The position numbers and the translations under genes are program-made. A stretch of 64,000 nt of DNA from Cristatella mucedo (lineage: Eukaryota > Bryozoa > Phylactolaemata > Cristatellidae), in assembly GCA_009760855.2 (NCBI GenBank), contig WPIO01000017.1:248001-312000 (forward strand). The letters are read 5' to 3'. This document shows positions 63,864 through 64,000 of this stretch, piece after piece. The notes under the pieces were generated by a model. That model searched no databases. It was not told the DNA's origin and saw only the letters and a program-made list of their open reading frames with translations. Positions within the stretch are counted from its first letter, which is position 1; every line of letters begins with the position of its first letter.

Positions 63864-64000
63864 GCTTTCTTAGTGGTTAAGATGCTTGCCCTAAATGATC
63901 GAAGTCAAGGCAAATGTATTTGATGACCGGGGTCGTGGGCTCGATCCCCCTGGCGTATGTGAAGCACCTAAATAGAGATTAGGTTACTATAGGCATTGAA
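63864..64000 (+). mobile_element. SINE-A, cut by the right edge
   Basis: TTCTTAGTGGTTAAGATGCT (A box), GGGGTCGTGGGCTCGATCCC (B box), then GTGAAGCACCTAAATAGAGA, TTAGGTTACTATAGGCATTG. The tail runs into the end of the window. Confidence 0.8.

Overview
The window is from an animal nuclear genome, almost certainly an invertebrate. It has spliced genes with long repeat-filled introns, CR1/L2-like LINEs, tRNA-derived SINEs, Tc1/mariner-type DNA transposons and long microsatellites. There are no bacterial operons, CRISPR arrays or dense coding regions. The clade cannot be fixed from sequence alone. The one host gene belongs to an animal-specific family, and its conserved motifs look arthropod-like to me from memory only.

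One host gene is well supported: a Mondo-family (MondoA/ChREBP, MLXIP/MLXIPL) bHLH-ZIP transcription factor on the + strand. Seven coding exons run from an ATG at 37406 to about 62386, with compatible phases and consensus splice sites at every internal junction. They encode the N-terminal nutrient-sensing half: MCR1-MCR5, covering the low-glucose inhibitory and glucose-response modules, and the start of the activation region. The DNA-binding bHLH-zipper and dimerisation region must lie beyond 64000. Introns range from 136 bp to about 8.6 kb and are full of repeats.

Layout. 1-600: decayed copy of a repeat-borne protein family, cut by the left edge. 600-14000: GC- and CpG-rich sequence with large microsatellites (GGAA/GAGA, CGG, CT, GA/GACA/CA), scattered LINE/SINE pieces and no recognised gene. 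14000-29400: LINE and SINE fragments, a second copy of the repeat-borne protein, and long stretches where nothing is recognised. 29400-36650: a dense nest of insertions. A DNA transposon carrying a SINE sits inside a LINE, followed by three copies of one LINE family inserted into each other. 37300-62400: the Mondo gene, whose introns hold more than twenty TE pieces, including two different Tc1-like relics side by side (49.4-51.7 kb) and a LINE tail flanked by a 25-bp target-site duplication. 62400-64000: unassigned sequence, a SINE, a LINE piece and a SINE cut by the right edge.

Repeat names are local to this annotation. LINE-A is a CR1/L2-like family with an AGCGCC...GGCGCT stem-loop 3' end followed by (TTA)n. 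LINE-B is a second CR1/L2-like family ending in (ATTAC)n-like repeats. SINE-A has a tRNA-like head and a LINE-A-like tail. SINE-B has a tRNA-like head and a different tail. LINE-A dominates the window. The shared stem-loop suggests that LINE-A machinery mobilises SINE-A. I found no convincing undescribed multi-gene system. The most informative structures are the nested insertions, the shared LINE/SINE tail and the Mondo gene.
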